From: Gnetum montanum
Lineage: Eukaryota > Streptophyta > Gnetopsida > Gnetales > Gnetaceae
DNA: 64,000 nucleotides
NCBI GenBank assembly: GCA_015680685.1
Contig: MNCI01018059.1
Location: forward strand, 1,112,207-1,176,206
Direction of reading: 5' to 3'
Shown here: positions 45,301 through 58,982 of the stretch, in pieces
Numbering within the stretch: the first letter of the stretch is position 1
Layout of the letters: each line of letters opens with the position of its first letter
Program-made: the position numbers and the translations under genes
The notes under the pieces: model-generated
Database searches by the model: none
Seen by the model: the letters and a program-made list of their open reading frames with translations, nothing else
What the model was told of the DNA's origin: nothing

Positions 45301-45900
45301 TTTCCAACTCTTCCCAATAGGTATCATCATCTTCTTCATTGTAGAGTTGGTGATAAACTTGCTCAATTTTATCCATGCTTTCCACATAGGTGCATGTCAG
45401 GCACTTAATAGGTTCCATGCATAGTGTGCTACTATTTGAGTCAGCTGCCAACCAATGGGTGCCCTCCTATTTTGTGGCTACTATATACAAGTACCTTTGG
45501 ATATTTGTTTCATGTGCACACTGATTGCATGCTTTAATGAATGTACTTTTAATGAACCATATTTTCTACATGTAATTGCACCTATTATCGCTATACACAG
45601 TTCATGGAACATGCTTCCTCTCTAGTCATCCAAATTCATTTTCCTTGGAGGTATCTAAGGAGAGATCCCTAATGGCCATTCGTGCATCAATTGTGCTTAA
45701 CCAAGACCTTCCCATAATGATGGCAAAGTCACCTTTGCAATTCTTGACCTTGATTACCAGAGAATCAACTTGATAGGACCACCCATAAATTATGGTCATG
45801 ATGTTCTCCACTAGTCCCAAAGGGACAATGATTGACTGGTGGCAGTAGATTCTAGGCTTTGTACATATCATGGGAAATAAGATTTACACCAAAACTAGAA
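42330..45900 (-). pseudogene. pol of element D: protease, RT, RNase H, integrase
   Basis: Protease end at 45871-45626 with IIMGRSWLSTIDARMAIRDL. A linker with CNYM and CNQC follows. RT (about 45247-44230) has IYPIIDSEWVSPLVIVPKKG, FLDGYSGYN and a catalytic box VFMDNFSTY (second Asp changed). RNase H (44110-43844) has YYIHYARQIIVCAQLNYTT and VHTDHSVIHFLMNKP. The integrase core (about 43320-43010) has MGPITPIFNGKACIIVVIDY and ALISDNETHF, both catalytic Asp present. The integrase tail is at 42640-42480 with VKFQLGDQVL. Stops are scattered throughout. Confidence 0.9.
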
Positions 45901-46399
45901 TTAAGAAGAGCTTTGCCTGGCTCATGTCTAATGATCTGTAAGTAAATAAGAGGACTTCTTAGGTTAGATCTTTTCATGGGAAGGTTGCCAACCTTGATTC
46001 AATTAGAAACAACATGAGTTAACCTCATGGTACAGATCTAGGGTAGTAGTTGGTTTGAAGGATACTCGAGTGTGTTTAATGTAGAGGATGTGGGTGTTGG
46101 AGATGCAAGGCAACCAACAACATTAGGTTGTGAGGGTTTGGGAGGATTTTTGGGTTGAAAAAAGGATTGTTTCCTTAATCAATTATCTGAACCACTCAGC
46201 TAGAAGGCCAATTGTGAATGTACAACCCTTGTAGCATTTCATTGTTGCGATTGTGAGGAAATTTCACCTTGCATAGATGGAGTAGGAGGTAACTAGGTAG
46301 AGGATGGAGGGATATGTGTATGGATATGGGTACTCCCCTTGAGTAGATGGTGAATGAGTTTGATGGTACTCTAGAGGGTAATAGTGATGTTGGAATGAG

Positions 46400-48140
46400 G
46401 CGTGGCTTGTAGAGCTTCATGGAGAAATAGGTTGTTGAACATAGTACTTGTATAGATTTGATTACCTATAAGGGTACTACTATCTTGGTGGTGGCATTTA
46501 CCACAATTGTGGTTGGTGCCACTATTGATATTATTCATATGGTTGGATGCTTCTATAATCTTCATAGAAGTTTGGAATTTTTCATCCCAAGAGTCCCATA
46601 ATTTATCAACCTTTTTCAAAATGTTAGAAATAGATTTTTGGATAGGCAAGGTTTTCTAGTTCACCACTTCGTCGAGTGGTGACTTCTCTTCATCACAAAA
46701 TTGAACCTTCATTTTCTTTATGGAAGGGTTCCTATTAGATTCTTCTATAATTTCCCTTTTTCATAGCTCACCTTCTTCTTTTTCTAGTTGTTCTATCAAC
46801 CTTTTTATCTGATGAGCTCTTAGTTTGGATAGTCTTCCTTGGGCATAAATCCCAAGAATTCTTCTCGTTTCTAATTTAAGTCCATCTATGATGTAGTGAA
46901 GTTGTTTCCTCTAAGAATAACCATGGCTAGGGCATTAGTGTAAGAGAGAATAATATCTACCCATGGCAACATCCAAGGGTTCATGTGTTCCTTGTTTCTA
47001 GCCTTGGATTTTCCTTCTCAGATTAGACACTCTGGAGTACGCCTGGTATTTGTCATTAACTAGTTCTAGCATGGTACTCCATCTATGAATGGATTCTAAC
47101 TCTAAGGACTGGTATCAACTTTCAGCCTCTTTAATGAGTGTCTTGGGGAAGAGCTTGAGGTTTTGCCAATCATTTTCAATGTTCTACAAGGCACAGGCAT
47201 TGTGAAAAGCTTGTAGATGCATCTTTGGATTAAAGTTATATTCCCACTCAAATCTCGGGATATTGTTCATGTCTAAGTGCTTGATCTAATTATCTTTCCC
47301 ATGACTAGTTGGGATCTTTACTACTCCTACAATGTTAAGCATGCTTTGAGTTAACAATAGAGGCTCATCATCATCATTATTGCATTATCATCGATGATGT
47401 CCTATGTTACCCCTTTGTTCATTACAGGCTTCATGATCAGTATTGTTATCTCGTTGAGCACCTTCATCATAGTTATTCTTGCTATAGCATTTTTTAGAAT
47501 CAAAAGAAGAGGAAGAAGAGGATGAAGAGGGAGGAGGATTGCTAACACCATGTTGTCTACTAACTCCCCTTCAGTTGTCACGGCCATGGTCATCAGATTT
47601 CTTATTATCTTGATGTTTATCTGATCCCTTGCCTTGATTGCCATCTTTTCCTAAACCCAAAATGTTGATAGTAGAATGTAGATTTAGGTTCATACCCCCA
47701 TCATTAGTAACTAGGGATGGAGAATTTTCATGTTGAGAGCCTTTAGATAAGGGGCCCTCGGTATTGTCTTGGTTTAGTAGGAACAAGGGATTGGTGAATT
47801 ATTTCCCCTTTATAGCCTCATGATGCTTCTCTTGGTGTCGATCTCTCTTGTGTTGTGTGTCAGTGGGATAGTAGTCCCTAGTTTCATAACCATTCATAAT
47901 GTATTCGTCTTGAAGATCGTGGATGCCTAACTTTGTAAGAGTTTGAAGAAGCATCATGGGCATAGATCAATTGGAGGGCATTACAATGTTGCCCTCTATA
48001 TCAGGCCATCGTAGTTGCTCATCTTGGTGCAAGATGAAGGTGAAATTAGGCACATACTCATTTGGATGAGTATATACCACCTTGCACTGTTGTGGAACTA
48101 GTAGTTTGACATCTTCATGCCTATGAGTAGAACAGGACAT
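46400..48140 (-). pseudogene. gag of element D, decayed
   Basis: The minus frame from 48140 opens MSCSTHRHEDVKLLVPQQCK. A basic Gly/His/Asp-rich region with a Ser run follows (about 47530). The gag core at about 47280-46830 has NMNNIPRFEWEYNFNPKMHL, AESWYQSLELESIHRWSTML and RYYSLLH. A short NCGKCHH segment near 46500 hints at a decayed zinc knuckle. It aligns with gag of A and C. Confidence 0.8.
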
Positions 48141-48276
48141 TTTGCAAACAAATAAAATATTAGTGTGCTTTTGTAATTATATGTCATGTGAGAGTGATGT
48201 TAACCTTGGGTTCATCTAATAATATTAATAATGTTCACTAATCCTAGATAGTGCATGCACATTTCATCAAATAAAT

Positions 48277-48294
48277 TCCCAAGCAATGGCACCA
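48277..48294 (-). other. Primer binding site of element D
   Basis: In sense TGGTGCCATTGCTTGGGA, 1 nt from the LTR. It matches the tRNA-Asp complement apart from four changes, mostly transitions. Confidence 0.7.
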
Positions 48295-48295
48295 A

Positions 48296-49191
48296 TGATG
48301 AGCGGTCAAGATACACCTACACCCAACCATATGAATCACAAAGTGTTCATGCATGATCTAGTCAAATTTTGTGGACTTTATAGTTTTTGGTACACTAGTC
48401 TTCTAGGAAGTGAACCTTGCCCTAAGGTTGTTCATTGTCTTCCCAATTACACTTGTGATGTACAAGGCTAGGGTTAAGTGTAATCAAGGCATATGATTTT
48501 TATTGTTTTATGTTTTATGTTCTTTAGTGCTTAGAGTAGAGAGATGAAATAATTTAACAACTAATCTAATTTAACCACTTAACTAGTCTCTAACTAATCC
48601 TAACATAACCATCTGATCCCACTTTTCATACATATCTTAAACCCATGTATCCATTGCTAGGTTACCAAGCACTACGCTACTATGCACACCAAGTAATAAC
48701 ACTGTTGGAATTACCAAGCGAATACATGTTTACACTCGAAGAAATCATACTTATGTACTTAATCTATTTAGCCTAATTAATTGCATATTTCATGAAAACA
48801 AGAAATGCATAAATAAATCATTAATCTATTCTAAGTACTACAAGGTTTGATCAAAAGGCTCGTCTTTATTGTCATACATACTAGTATGGTTTAGGTACAA
48901 CAGTTCTCAAATAAAGATTCGTAAACTTTCTAACTCTTGCTGCAGGCACTCAAAGAAATATTCTAACTTTCAAATGGACAAATTGCAAGAGCTCTGCTAC
49001 TACTATGACTTCTATGTCCCATAAACACAACTAGGAGCTCGTATTTATAGTTTTTTGCTATAGTATTGCATTGATGGGGTCTTGTAGACATAGCAAATGC
49101 TACGTAAATGGGGAAACACCACATAAATGGGGCCCCATTGACGAGGCTATGTCAACGGGAGCCCGTCAACACAACACTTTGATGTTCATCA
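48296..49191 (-). repeat. 5' LTR of element D
   Basis: 896 bp, TGATGAGCGG to TTCATCA on the plus strand, close to 36231-37202. TATA box in sense CTATAAATACGAGC (about 49038-49051). GGGGCCCC palindrome at about 49131-49138. TTGGTA-type motifs at about 48660-48712. Confidence 0.9.
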
Positions 49192-51265
49192 AAGTTGTCA
49201 TGTCTCAATTTGTTGTTAAAAGGTCCTTTGTCCAAATATACATTTCTCTCAATGTGAAGACATGAAAGGTTGGAAAAATTTAGGAATGAAATTGTGTTTA
49301 AACTTAGTACATGTCAAATTTTATTACTTTCTTCCTTCCATTTAGCATAAGAGCACATGGATTTTTTAACTTGTTTCCTTCCAAAAGTTAGATTTCTAAT
49401 TTTTTTTATTTTTTAAAAATAAGGGCTATTCATAATAAAGAGATTTTTACCTTTTTTTTAGTTGTTGTTTATTGTACATTGTTTTCTAATAGTCACATAT
49501 AGAATCTAGCCTCTATTTCTTTTTTTTTTTTTGGTTTTTTTGGGAAATGATATTAGAGATTTCCCATTTACTCTTCTAGCCTAGGAATAAAGAGAATAGT
49601 TACTATTATTACTATTAGTTTATTTTTAAATGGCTAATAATTTACTGTCTAATATTCATCTCCCAATTACAAATATTGCATGATTGAAAAATACCTTAGG
49701 CTAAGAGGAAGGAAAAAGAAACTTGTGAAATCCCAACTCCCATGAACTGTGTTGATGGTTATAATTTTAGATTTATTTTAGTCCCTTCTTCTTCCCCCAA
49801 ACTTAGATTTGATTACTAAACACTTAAACCCTATTTTCAAGCCTTACTTGCCAAACTTAAGATGCCTAAAATTAGAGGAAAACATTGGTTGAATTTTCCA
49901 TAAGATGTAAACTTAACTATTGTAACTCTCTCCATTCTAGGATGTGAGCTACTTATTATATGACATGAAATGCACTTGAAACGCATAGTTACTCATTTCA
50001 TTTGTATAAGGGAACATTGCAACTTAGAAGGTTGGAGGTCTCATTGGAGTAAGTATTTCATTACATGAATGTTTTGTACATTTTTTCATAGTTAGATTTT
50101 CTTTTTATGCAAGTAAATATTGTTTATTTATTTTTGTTTCAATATGCTAATCCCATTTACTTATTTGTAATTATATTCTTTTATTTGTGCAAAGGAAAGA
50201 AAGAAAATATATATGTGATCATGCATGTTTATTTGTTTTTCATAAAATTAACCCACATGAATTATGCTTAAAAGCCATTTGGACCCTAGGATAAGCAATT
50301 CACTTAAACTCATAGTTAGTAATTAGGTGAATGATGCATTTGGTTGTTGTGCATTATGTGAAGCATGTAGTATTTTTAGGGATCATTAACTAATCATTTT
50401 AATAATAATATATATTTATGCCCATACCTTGAATGGATAGGTTACATTGATTATTTAGTTTTCACACACCTTGCCTTGGATGTAGAGATAAGCACCACTA
50501 TCCAGCCCTACCCATACATATGCTTACTTTGGCTTAAAATCCTAAGCCATCAAATCCAAGGGGTTGAATTACATAAAATCCAAAGGATTTCAATGATGCA
50601 ACTGTCATTCATGTGTGTGTATCCACCTCACATACAATCCTTGGTCACCTATCTTGGGGATATATTGAGGTGTAGTCCAAAATTGATGGTTGAGCCAAGC
50701 CTTTTTTATGTAGTTTAGAACCTGAAGATAATCCAACTCATGATTGGATGGTAATTAGATTCTTCAAGTTGAATGGACCTCAATATGGGAATCCAATGCA
50801 ACATTGCATGGGAAAATTTTTTGAAACCTATATTTTTTATTCCTAGCCAATTATTTGAAGCCTATTCTAGATTAAATGATCTTGTATGACAAAAACATAG
50901 TGGAGGACTAGGAACACATCCAACCACATCCATTTGTGGTTCTTGTAAAATAAAACATGAAACAAGTAAGTCACACAAATGTTTGACGTTTCACAAATGA
51001 TGCCAAGTATTAGCTATTACTTTAAAGAAAGATAGTTTTTAAGGTATCATAATGCTACTAAAGGTAGATATGTAATAGATGCATCAATCCTTAGGATTAT
51101 GAAAAGTGATAAGGTCTAGTCATACCAATCATTTATTAAGTCTAATGAGGGAAGGAGGTACACAGGCCCTATAATCATCCCATCATTATGAGTCACATCC
51201 TTATTAGTTGCTAATGTATGTTTACCCCATGTGTTTTTAGAGGCTTGGAAAGGAAAAACAATTAT
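49192..51265. other. AT-rich sequence with no recognised gene
   Basis: T-rich homopolymer runs at about 49395-49530. An 80-codon plus ORF at 50476-50718 resembles nothing I know and has ordinary composition for the region. I see no LTR boundary here. Confidence 0.4.
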
Positions 51266-51269
51266 ACTA

Positions 51270-52760
51270 ATTTTTGTAGAGGGTTTTTATTAGGGGTCCT
51301 ACACAAACAATAAAAATTTATAAATATTATTCTAAATTTTTCAATGAAGTCATGTTCCTAATGGTATTCACTTCTTTCCCTTTATCTTCCACATCATATT
51401 AATGCCATGAAGTTTTTCTTCATCAATTGATGAGTCCCTAAAAATCCATGCATGCTTGGTCATGTTTGCTAAAATTAGAACATCCCTACTTAGTAGAATC
51501 AAGAAGAGCTTATTGACATGAATAAACTAGGCTACAAACATGTGTTGTTCATGCTTAAAATTTTCTAATCATTGTTTACACTCTTTTTAGTAATTCACGC
51601 ACCTTGCCAAGTTCTTAGCTACATGCCATTATCTTGTCTATATGCTTCTATGAGATTATAACTATATCATTATTGCTTGTAGCTTGAACTTTAATTAAAT
51701 GTAAACCAAGACTTACGTTCATAGACTATGAAGATCATTGCAAGCTAGCTATGATGAATGTTAAGTTGGAGTAGCATAAGTTGGCAAGTTCTAAGGAGTA
51801 AGAAAATTCTTCAATTTATAGATATGGTTGATTACACATACTACATTAACTACACTTATCCATGTCATCATGATAGGATTTTGGAAAATAGCTTCAAGTT
51901 TGATCTTGGCCAATGTGAGATACTTCTCATTGATATCCCTTTATAGGCCAATTTATATAATGATTCTTAATGGTCTTCAACTTGTTTACCTCATTCTTCT
52001 AATAATTAATCTTTTGTGTTATTTACTACTAAATGAAATAGACTTCCTACTTGAACAAGATTCTATTATCGCTTGTTAACCTAACTATCTATCAATTCAA
52101 CTTTTCTTGTTCCTTCTTTATGTGTTAGAGATGGGTTTCCATTGCATTATTTTCTTTCTTCACCACCTCCAACCTCTTGTCCTTTGATGCAAACTCTGAA
52201 TTTTTTTCTTTCAAATTGACAATGATCTTTTTCAAGGCATAGGATTCTAACATAGTATTTGATACTTTAAAGGTCTCTTGCTCCTTATGCATGGATATTT
52301 CTTGGACAAAGGCCTATATCCTTTCTAATTTTAATTTTTCAAACTTCTCAAAGTCTTATGAAATGAAGTGCCTAGTTGGAGCATTATTTGCTTGAAGTTC
52401 AATTAGATCTTATTTTCCTTAAAGGAATTTGACTTTGCTTTATTGCCCTACTATCTCATCTAGCACTAACTTTTCTTTGGTGCACAATAGTTCATATTAT
52501 TATATAGTAACATCATTAAAAATTTCAAATATTTCTACTAATCTCTTTCTTATATTTTCCAGTCTGTCCAAAGTTTATTCATTTTTTTTACTATTACTTA
52601 TTTGAGAGTGCCAACTTCTTCTTATTTTTCTATCCCTTTTCCTTTTCCTTTATACACTGAGAGATCTTGTTATGCATTGAAATCATAAGTTGGTGTCAAA
52701 GGAATGTTTAGTTCTCCACATAGGTATTTCACAATGATGCCAACAATCATCTTGTGTTCT
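51270..52760 (-). pseudogene. Relic of a third ORF from a further gypsy copy
   Basis: Read in minus sense, the stretch around 52540-52400 (FNDVTI, CTKEKLVLDE-like wording) lines up with FDIPSDVTTI and STKGKLIMVE in the third ORF of C. The charged, Leu/Lys-rich wording to about 51700 fits the coiled-coil end. No flanking LTR or pol was recognised, so this is a fragment. Confidence 0.4.
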
Positions 52761-52823
52761 CAATATAAAAGAAGAATCACAGTTGCATCACCTTTGTGAC
52801 ATCTCATTCTTGGATGTCATTGC

Positions 52824-52927
52824 AAACGTTAAATATACGTTATATTAGACATTATGTGTAAAAAGATAATATACCAAACGTTAAATATATGTAACATTCA
52901 ACATTATGTGCAATGAAAATAACAAGG
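52824..52927. repeat. Tandem duplication, 52-bp unit x2
   Basis: Copies at 52824-52875 and 52876-52927 both open AAACGTTAAATATA and contain CATTATGTG. They are diverged at several sites. No gene overlaps. Confidence 0.75.
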
Positions 52928-53755
52928 AAAATGTAGAAAAAAGAAGAAGAGAAGAATGCTTTATTGATGTGGAATAGTATATGTGGATCATGCTCTAAGA
53001 GTGTTCCTTGAGGTTTTCTTCCATTGTCCCTTAGGGGCAATCCAACATTGCCACCATGGTTAGGTCTATTATCAACAAGAAAAAAGGGTTAATCTTCTTC
53101 CTATCCTACATCACCCAACACTCGTTACTTGCTTTTACCAACTTTGTCACTTCATGCTAATACTACCTCTATGCTTGGGTATAAATATCTCAGGTCAAAC
53201 CCCCAAAGATTACACCAAGAGACATGTTTGTTATTAAAACATGTCCTTTCAAGTCTTAATTACAACTCCCCTTTTGGGCTAGTTAAAATAATGATAACAC
53301 ATATTATGAAGAGGCTTCATCTTCCTTAAATAGCAACATCATTTGGGAGCGGGGACATTGCAATATCCTTATTTAAGTAATACTTGGAAGGATGTTTCAT
53401 TACTAAATATGGTTGTTCAGTCTTTAGATAGTCCAATCAAGACCTCTCTAGTTGTTGGAATGATTATCACATAAGATTTAATAATGGTAAAGCTATATAT
53501 ATTCTACTTGCATAATGAAGTACTAATGAAGAATGATGAGAATTAATGATAATTTGAAAAAAAAAATTCATCATAAGTTATGGTATTAAAACACAAGTTA
53601 TGGTTTTTAAAACCATGAGCTAATCACTGGTCATAGTCATTAGAAATAGAGAATAGAATAATCTTGAGAATACATAAGGGAACCACAATTCATGATATAA
53701 TAAACCCTAAATAATTTAGGGTTCTAAAGCTCATATAAACAAATCATAATGTAAT
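52928..53755. other. Unassigned AT-rich stretch
   Basis: No domain, LTR end or RNA gene was recognised. Small ORFs on both strands (about 60 codons) look like chance. Confidence 0.35.
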
Positions 53756-53759
53756 TACA

Positions 53760-54660
53760 AGTTGTGGTGTATTTGCCTTTGTTTCTCTAAAAGACCACAT
53801 GTTGATATCATTTTCTAATTCTTAGTCATGTCAATAAGATTTTCTTTTAGATCAAAGTGATCAAAATTTAAATAGTAAATTCTATTGTTAAGGGCTCTTA
53901 TTTTGCAAAGGTCCTACTCATTTGGTTTTGTTATGATGCAAAAATTATTTCTAAAATGTATGTTGATGCCTTTGCTCTTCATTTGTCCAACCGATAGAAA
54001 TGAATTTGATAGGTTTGAGATATAAAAAACTTCTGATGTAGAAATGACCTTATTGTTTTTCAATCTTATAATGTAACCTCCCATGCCTTCTATCTTTAGG
54101 TACTTCCCATTACTAATTTTGATATTTCTAAGTTTATTTGCTTATTAGGTAAGTCAATAGTATTTATGGGGTGTCATGTGATTTGAACACCCACTAGTAG
54201 TAGTGCAAGTGTTATGTTTAATAATGTTAACAACATTAAGGCTTAAGTAATTACCTTGATTAGGGGTTTCTTTAGTAGTAGTACTTTCTTCATTGTCAGT
54301 TACTTCATTTTTAATTTGCTATTGTTGATATACTTCAAATCCTATACTTATTAAACAATATTCAATCATGTGTCCTCTCTTTTTGTAAAATCTACACTAT
54401 GGAATCAATGAATTTCATTTATTGTAATTACACCTTCCTCTAGCTAAACCTCTTCCTCTAATGGACTAGAATCTTTTAGTTTTTTTTTTTATAATTTTCT
54501 AATTTTTTTCATAATCTTGAGAATTTTAACTTATTGAGTTATACTACTTTTGTCTTCCTTCATTCCTAAACGTGCATCCTTCTGTTCTTTGGTTGGATAA
54601 ATAAGCTTGTTCATATGTATTATGATCCCTTCTAACCATCATAGTTTGAAGAGTATGAAT
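53760..54660 (-). pseudogene. Ty1/copia gag-protease fragment
   Basis: In minus sense a zinc-knuckle remnant reads CRFYKKRGHMIEYC (about 54410-54365), where the second Cys of CX2CX4HX4C is Tyr. About 150 nt further on is SGCSNHMTP (about 54195-54170), the aspartic protease region of copia elements, but with T-S-G in place of D-S-G. Then VISTSEVFYISNL and LSVGQMKSKGINIHF, typical of the copia protease-integrase junction. It differs clearly from the gypsy copies around it. No copia LTRs were seen, and E's LTR begins shortly to the right. Confidence 0.7.
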
Positions 54661-54973
54661 ATGAGCTACTAATTAATATATACAAAGCATATTGAGGTCC
54701 TTTTATATCATAATTGTTGATGTAGAAATTTGGGCCACGAGGCAACCTAATCCACAATGCTCCAAAGTGCACAATTTGGCAAGGTTATTACCTATGTTAC
54801 CTTACTTGTAGGTATGGCTAGCTTGAGAATAGTCTTAGTGAAAAAGAAAATATGATTGATAGTTTTAACAGAACATAAAATTTAAAAATGTCCAAGCAGA
54901 AATGAGTAGAAATATTAGAGATGAAATGAATGAAACCAAAAAAATAATAGTTAGTGTTGGATTGTATAAATAT

Positions 54974-55902
54974 TGATAAGTGGCAAGTACCCCTACACTC
55001 AACCATACAAATCACTAAGCATTCATGCATGATCTGGTTGAATTCTACGGACTTCATGTCTTCCAGTAAACTAGCCTATAGGAAGTGAACTTACCCTAAT
55101 AGTCATTCGTTGTCTTCCCAATTACACTTGTGATGTACAAAAGTATGGTTAAGTGTAATCAAGGCATATGATTTTTCGTATTTCATGTTTTATGTTCCTA
55201 GTGCTTTAAAATAGAGAAATAAAATGATTTAATAGCTAATTAAATTTAGCTAATTAATTAATCTCTAACTAATCTTAACATAAGTATATGGTCCCTCTTT
55301 CCGTACACATCTTGAATGCATACAACATTTTTGGGTTACCAAGTGTGAAGCATTGCTGGGATTACCACATGTTGTATATTATGCTTGAAGCTGTCATACT
55401 TATGTGTTTAATCTATTTAGCTTAATTACTTAATTAATTAATTAAAGTTTAGTTTAGTTTAATTAATTTCATAATTAATGAAAATAATAAACGTAGAAAT
55501 AAATCATTAATCTATTCTAAGTGCTACAAGGTTTGATCAAAAGGCTTATCTTTATTACCATTCACACTAGTATGCTTAGGTACATCAGTGCTCGAATAAA
55601 GATCTATATACTTTTTGACTCCTACTATGGGCACTTAGAGAAATATTCTACCTCTCAAATGATAAAATTGCAAGAGCTCTGCTACAATTATGAATTGACC
55701 TCCCATAAACATGGCTAGTGAGTGCATATTTATAGACTTTATTATGGAGCTACATTGATAGGGCCCCATAAATGTACGAAACGCTACGTCAATGTGCCTC
55801 ATTATAGGGCAACACCATGTAGATAAGGCTGTGTTGACAGGGACGCATCAACAAGGCCATGTCAATAGGGGCCCATTGACATGACACTTTGACACTCCAT
55901 CA
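54974..55902 (-). repeat. 3' LTR of element E
   Basis: 929 bp, TGATAAGTGG to CTCCATCA on the plus strand, related to the LTRs of D. In sense: U3 with GGGGCCC and TATTGACATGG repeats, then TATA box GTCTATAAATATGCA (about 55723-55737). Two TTGGTA/TGGTAATCCC motifs at about 55340 and 55362. Polypurine tract at 55903-55918 (TTTAATCGTGGGGGTA in sense). Confidence 0.88.
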
Positions 55903-56099
55903 TACCCCCACGATTAAACAAAAACTCATTTTTGAGTTCCTTTACACAAGTGGATAGGTATGAGATAATTGACTAACTCTTGACATAACAAATTGACATA
56001 ACAAAACTCAGTGCCCAAGTGTACAAATCAACATCATTACAAAATTAATGGTGTTCATGACAAAAAATTGAACACCATGACATGACTACTAAAAAATGG

Positions 56100-58982
56100 A
56101 TAGCACATCCTCTAATAGCATGAAGGTGGTTGAGAAGATCAAATAGTCCAAGGCAGTGGGGGATCCTGAGGTTTTGAAGGACCTTCACTAGCTTTGGTCA
56201 TATGCGGTGGCTATGGCTATCCTACTATAGCTACAACCTCTGATGGAAGGAGAAATGCATCCAACAATGACTTCATCTTCTCCTCCTTACTCTAAGGATG
56301 ATTTACAGTTCACGCAGCATTGCCAATGTGGGTTGGAATGGGGATATCCCATAGATAGGACATTACTGGGAACAACTCCTTAACGTTGATGAACCGAGCA
56401 ATGAATTTTTTGCATTTAACATTGAACACCTTCACTACATTTTGCAGCTCCTCATAGTCACTCATTCTTTTTGTCAGGTTCTAGATTGCAAATCTCTAAT
56501 CAGTGTATTTGCCCTTGAGAACCTCAAGTCTAGCATTTTCTAACACAACGTTTTGCTTGACATTCTTGTGGTGTTTAAACTTGGCCTCGTACAACAAGTA
56601 AAAGTTGGCCACCTACATTTTCAATTCTGACCACAACCATTTGATAGTTAACATAACTAGGTTCATGTATTGAAGATTGGATAGCTCCATGTATTCTATC
56701 ATTTCCTCTATTTGTAACTTCTTTAGGTGAATTTCTACTTTATTATATTGTTCAATCCCATCAATGATGGGCTACCACAATTCATGTCCATGTTGTTATT
56801 GTTGGAGGGTCTTGTTTACCTTTGCCTTCACTACTTGAATATGTTTCTCATTTACTTCTTTTTGTAAGCTAACTTGGTCTCTATAGTGATCCTTAAATCT
56901 CTCAAATTTGAGAGCCTCTGATTTCCAGAAAGCTATCTCTATTGTAGTCTTTTGGTGAAGGGCACAGTCGTCCTCTATAGACAGGGTTCTGTTCTCAGCT
57001 GCCGATCTCCTTAGCTCTGTGTTTACTCTAGCTAGTTGCTCCTACTATTGATGGATAAAATCTGTCAATTGCTATTTATGCGCATCAACATTTTGCAAGT
57101 GATGGTTTTCTATTATTAGTTTCACATTCTCTTGGTGAGTTAGATCTAAGACCTTCTAAATGTTGTGCTAGGTGGCATTTTCCAAAGGTTGGTAGAACAC
57201 CACTATCTCCGTCACATCCTCAACCCCTTTCAGCCTAGTATGAAGTTGTTCAAGAGCTTCATCTCTTATCAATGCTAGGTTGAGAAATGCATGGTCAGTA
57301 ATCTGGGCTTTTAATTTAGCAACTTTAGTAGTCAAACATTCATTTAGCTCATTGGCTGTTTTGAGTTACCCTTCCAAAATAATGTTCTTACCCCTTGCCT
57401 CTAGCAGCTTTGACTGGGTTGTAGTAATACTATCCAAAATATTAAAGACATTCAAAAGTGGTTGCTTGATTTCTACTAGTTGATCTAGCAGTTATTCATG
57501 TTGTGCTATGCTTAATCTGCCACTTATGATACCTGTGGATGTCTACACATCTTTAAGTATAGTGACATCTAGTACAGATGTCGCAGGTGCATTAGGTGTT
57601 TCAGTAATTCTATCATCAACCACCTCTATTACTATTTCTTGTCATTGGTGTTGCATCACTAGTACTGTTGCCTCCTCACATTTTTCCAAGTACATCAAAA
57701 AGGTCACAATGTTTGTAAAAATATTTAGGAGTGGCTACTATTCTGAGAGAGATATCATAACCTCTCTAGCACTATGATTCAACCTCGTAGATAACTACAT
57801 TTGTTGGGTAGAGAAAATGGATCCACCTCCTCCCATTAGGTTGACTATTTGGGCCACCTCATTTAGGTGACTCATCATTGGTTAGTACATAGATGGATCT
57901 CCATCACTCATACCTGCTTATTACTCTTGCTCACTCGATAGCCATTTTTGGTACTTGTGCAATTGCTGGCATGTTGCAGCAATGTCCAATATAATTTTTT
58001 GAGTGGCAAGTGGAGGTGGTGGCCACTACTCCTCTTCTTGAATGGTTGTTGTAGGTGTTTTTTCATTCATCATCTCTACCTAATTAGTGGTCGAAGCACA
58101 TTGAACAACATCATTTGTATAGCGAGCTATTCCTCCCCTTCAACACAATTTTTTGATGAGGCATGGAAAGGGGAGTGCCTTCCTTCCATGTTTATTTTCC
58201 TTAAAATACTTCTCTATCTCTATATAGATTAGCTATGCAAGGATAACAAGGAATTTTCCACTCAGAGTAGCACATGCATGGGTAGAAAAAGTAGTGATGT
58301 TTTTGGGCCTCACCGTGGGGTTTAGGTGAAAGGTTTTAATATTGTAGTGGATTCTTTTTGCCAATGTAAGTGCATCGTACTCCTTGTGGTTGACACCATA
58401 ACACCATTGAACCCATTTTTTATACTAGATTTCACTTGCATCAGAATCTCGAAAAGATTCATCCCAATTTCAAGTAACCCAAGTGCCTCAACAATGGCTT
58501 GCACCAAGTAGGACACTGAAATATCCTTTGTTTTGACTGTTGAACCAACCTGCTTGTTGTTCCAAAATAAGAATGTCTCTTTCATTCCCCACTGGAAGTG
58601 ATAATTGGCCACATGAGAAAGGTCTTTAGTTGATCCTATACCTCCTTAGGTTCTTGCTCTAGGAAAGAGCCAAAGTTTAACTCTTAAAGCACTATTTTCT
58701 AGACCTCCCTTAAACTGATTTGATTTAGGAAGGCCTTTGTCAAGGTTGCATCAATTTTTGCTTGCTAAGTTAATGTCTCATCTTAGAGGGAATGTTCTAT
58801 TACTACTGCTTGTTCTAGAATCTAACAAATAGATTTCACTTTGGCCTCTTCCCTAAGCGATCATGTAGCATGGATTGTAATTGGTTCTTCTTGTGCCTGT
58901 TCTTGGCCCCTTCCTATTCTTGGCAATTTTTCTTTAGTTGAGATGGTTGTCCTTCCTACATGTGTTTACCTTTTAGTGCCAT
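56100..58982 (-). pseudogene. Third ORF of element E, decayed
   Basis: The minus start at about 58982 opens MALKGKHM, like the head of the D copy. A 96-codon open piece (58612-58322) has ETFLFWNNKQVGSTVKTKDI. Further on comes a counterpart of the SLIRKLC segment, then a charged coiled-coil-like C-terminal part to about 56100. Stops and frame changes are common. Conservation of the order with D and C suggests it was once a working gene. Confidence 0.65.

Larger units (their letters stand above)
36231..49191 (-). mobile_element. Element D: nearly full-length Ty3/gypsy (Athila/Tat-like) with third ORF
   Basis: 12.96 kb, minus strand, with very similar LTRs (36231-37202 and 48296-49191). It has the same gene order as C. 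The flanks GATTT (36226-36230) and AAGTT (49192-49196) do not match, so either the duplication has decayed or the ends come from recombination between two copies. Confidence 0.88.
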
